Assembly: GCA_019240015.1 (NCBI GenBank)
Contig: JAFAZB010000268.1
Coordinates: 1 to 6,985 of the forward strand
Direction: 5' to 3'
DNA length: 6,985 nucleotides
From: Solirubrobacterales bacterium
GTDB lineage: Bacteria; Actinomycetota; Thermoleophilia; Solirubrobacterales; Solirubrobacteraceae
A program made the translations under genes and the position numbers. Below are positions 6,110 to 6,985 of this stretch, piece by piece; within the stretch, counting starts at the first letter, position 1, and every line of letters begins with the position of its first letter. The notes beneath the pieces were generated by a model that was given only the letters and a program-made list of their open reading frames with translations, was not told where the DNA came from and made no database searches.

Positions 6110-6985
6110 CTAGCTGCTCGGCTCGGTCTCCTCCGCGTCGCCCGCCTGGCGCTCACGCAAGCGCGCGGACAGCGCGCGAGCCTCGGAGAGCAGCGTTTGG
6201 GCCTCGCCGAGCTCGTCATCCGCGGTCCCCATCTGCTCCCGTGCGCTGGCCAGCTCGACGCCCAGCCGATCGAGCTCCGCGCGTAGGCCCTTCGCGTCGC
6301 TGACCGCCGCGTCGCGAGACACGGTGATCGCCGCGAGCTGCACGTGCACGTCCGAGAGCTCGGCGGACAGCTCATGCTCGTGGGCCTCGAGACGCACGCG
6401 GGCGCCGGTCTCGCGCTCGACGGTGGCCTGCAAATCGGCTACCTCGGCACGGAGACTGGCCGCCTCCTCCTCGTAGCGGTCACGGAGCTCCGTCACGCCG
6501 GCGATCTGCTGCTGGGCCTCGGCGTGCTCCTCGCGAGCCCCCGCCAGCTCCTGCTGGGTCCGCGCGAGCTGCTGCTGAGCATCCCCGAGCTGCTGCTGGG
6601 CATCGCCGAGCTCCTGTTGGGCCTCGGTCAGCTGCCCCTCGAGCTCGCCGACCCGGGCGGTCATGATCGACGCCCTCGACTCGAGCGAAGCGCGCTGCGC
6701 GCTCTCCTGCCTGATCAGCTCGGCCAGCTGATCGAGCTCCCGGCGAAGCGCCGCGTGCGTCGCCTCCAGGCGCCCCTGCCTCGCCGCGCGCGACTCCAGC
6801 TCGGCTTGGGCATCGGTCAGCTCGCCGCGGAGCTGTGCCTCCCTGACCGCTCGATCCTCGAGCTCTGAGCGTAGGGCGGCAACCGTCTCCCTGAGCCGGG
6901 CCTCTCCCGGCCGCTCACCCGAGATGGGTGGCGCGTCGGGGGCCGGGGGCGGCGGCTGGAGCGGCGGCGGCTCGGGGGCCGGGGG
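6110..6985 (-). CDS. Coiled-coil protein, 3' part only (start lies beyond the window)
   Basis: The reading frame ending at TAG (6112-6110) stays open to the right edge, giving 291 residues of the C-terminal part. The ATG at 6664 is internal: the frame continues upstream for 107 more codons with the same coding character. The visible protein begins in a Pro-rich tract (first 20 residues; PPAPEPPP-like), followed by an almost unbroken coiled coil (about 28-280) rich in Glu, Ala, Leu, Arg and Gln, and a short acidic tail ending EETEPSS. Seven clean heptads with a Gln-rich core (GELEGQL TEAQQEL GDAQQQL and so on) lie at about 113-161. No membrane segment is seen. The stop is 48 nt before the start of the 795-residue coiled-coil gene, so the two are probably co-transcribed. 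Visible residues 42-99 match that protein's residues 383-440 without gaps (30 of 58 identical), and both stretches follow a Pro-rich tract. It is therefore likely a paralogue, although coiled-coil composition inflates identity. The function is unknown; structural scaffolding is a guess. Confidence 0.85.
   Translation of the reverse strand, partial: PPAPEPPPLQPPPPAPDAPPISGERPGEARLRETVAALRSELEDRAVREAQLRGELTDAQAELESRAARQGRLEATHAALRRELDQLAELIRQESAQRASLESRASIMTARVGELEGQLTEAQQELGDAQQQLGDAQQQLARTQQELAGAREEHAEAQQQIAGVTELRDRYEEEAASLRAEVADLQATVERETGARVRLEAHEHELSAELSDVHVQLAAITVSRDAAVSDAKGLRAELDRLGVELASAREQMGTADDELGEAQTLLSEARALSARLRERQAGDAEETEPSS
6503..6649 (-). repeat. 21-bp tandem repeat encoding Gln-rich heptads
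   Basis: Seven consecutive 21-bp units can be laid out in frame (starts at 6503, 6524, 6545, 6566, 6587, 6608 and 6629). The central pair (6566-6586 and 6587-6607) differ at only two bases and both encode GDAQQQL; the outer units are more diverged (TEAQQEL, ARTQQEL, AEAQQQI). One unit equals exactly one heptad, so gain or loss of a unit would lengthen or shorten the coiled coil without breaking its phase. Confidence 0.7.
6936..6985 (-). repeat. Direct repeat in Pro-rich tract at the window edge
   Basis: TCGGGGGCCGGGGG occurs exactly at 6936-6949 and 6972-6985, 36 bp (twelve codons) apart and in frame. On the minus strand it encodes PPAPE/PPAPD within a Pro-rich tract of the partial coiled-coil protein. 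The second copy ends at the window edge, so more copies may follow outside. Confidence 0.5.

Noticed and set aside
6110..6664. A complete 184-residue protein starting at the ATG at 6664
   Set aside because: The same frame continues open upstream to the window edge with coiled-coil and Pro-rich coding sequence that matches the neighbouring paralogue, so this ATG is internal.
6344..6868. Plus-strand frame with repeating LLLG-type leucine-rich segments resembling a membrane or leucine-repeat protein
   Set aside because: The leucine pattern is the antisense reading of CAG/GAG codons in the Gln/Glu-rich heptads of the real minus-strand gene.

Overview
The window is very GC-rich and almost fully coding. 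All three substantial genes lie on the minus strand and read from right to left. The composition (Ala/Arg/Glu/Pro-rich proteins, strong G/C at third codon positions) and a DnaE1-type replicase with an intact PHP site suggest a high-GC actinobacterium. A Thermoleophilia/Solirubrobacterales-like lineage is my best guess; this is inference and not a database result.

Layout from upstream to downstream on the minus strand. (1) 6985-6110 is the 3' part of a coiled-coil protein whose start lies outside the window; it enters through a Pro-rich tract and then runs as heptads, including a nearly perfect 21-bp tandem heptad repeat. (2) 6061-3674 is a complete 795-residue protein with a Trp/Arg-rich, probably beta-type N-terminal domain, a Pro/Glu linker, a first coiled coil, a Pro-rich spacer, a second coiled coil, another Pro/Glu linker and a globular C-terminal region that resembles two SCP2-like units. 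(3) 3604-47 is dnaE, the catalytic alpha subunit of DNA polymerase III, complete and apparently intact. At the left edge a few codons may be the end of a convergent plus-strand gene.

The gaps between the three genes are 48 and 69 nt, so they could form one transcription unit ending with dnaE. A 58-residue ungapped match (30 identities) between the second coiled coil of the 795-residue protein and the first coiled coil of the upstream protein, each following a Pro-rich tract, suggests the two are diverged tandem paralogues. No RNA gene, mobile element, CRISPR array or convincing terminator is visible. The part with least precedent is the coiled-coil pair next to the replicase; nothing in the sequence proves a functional link to replication.
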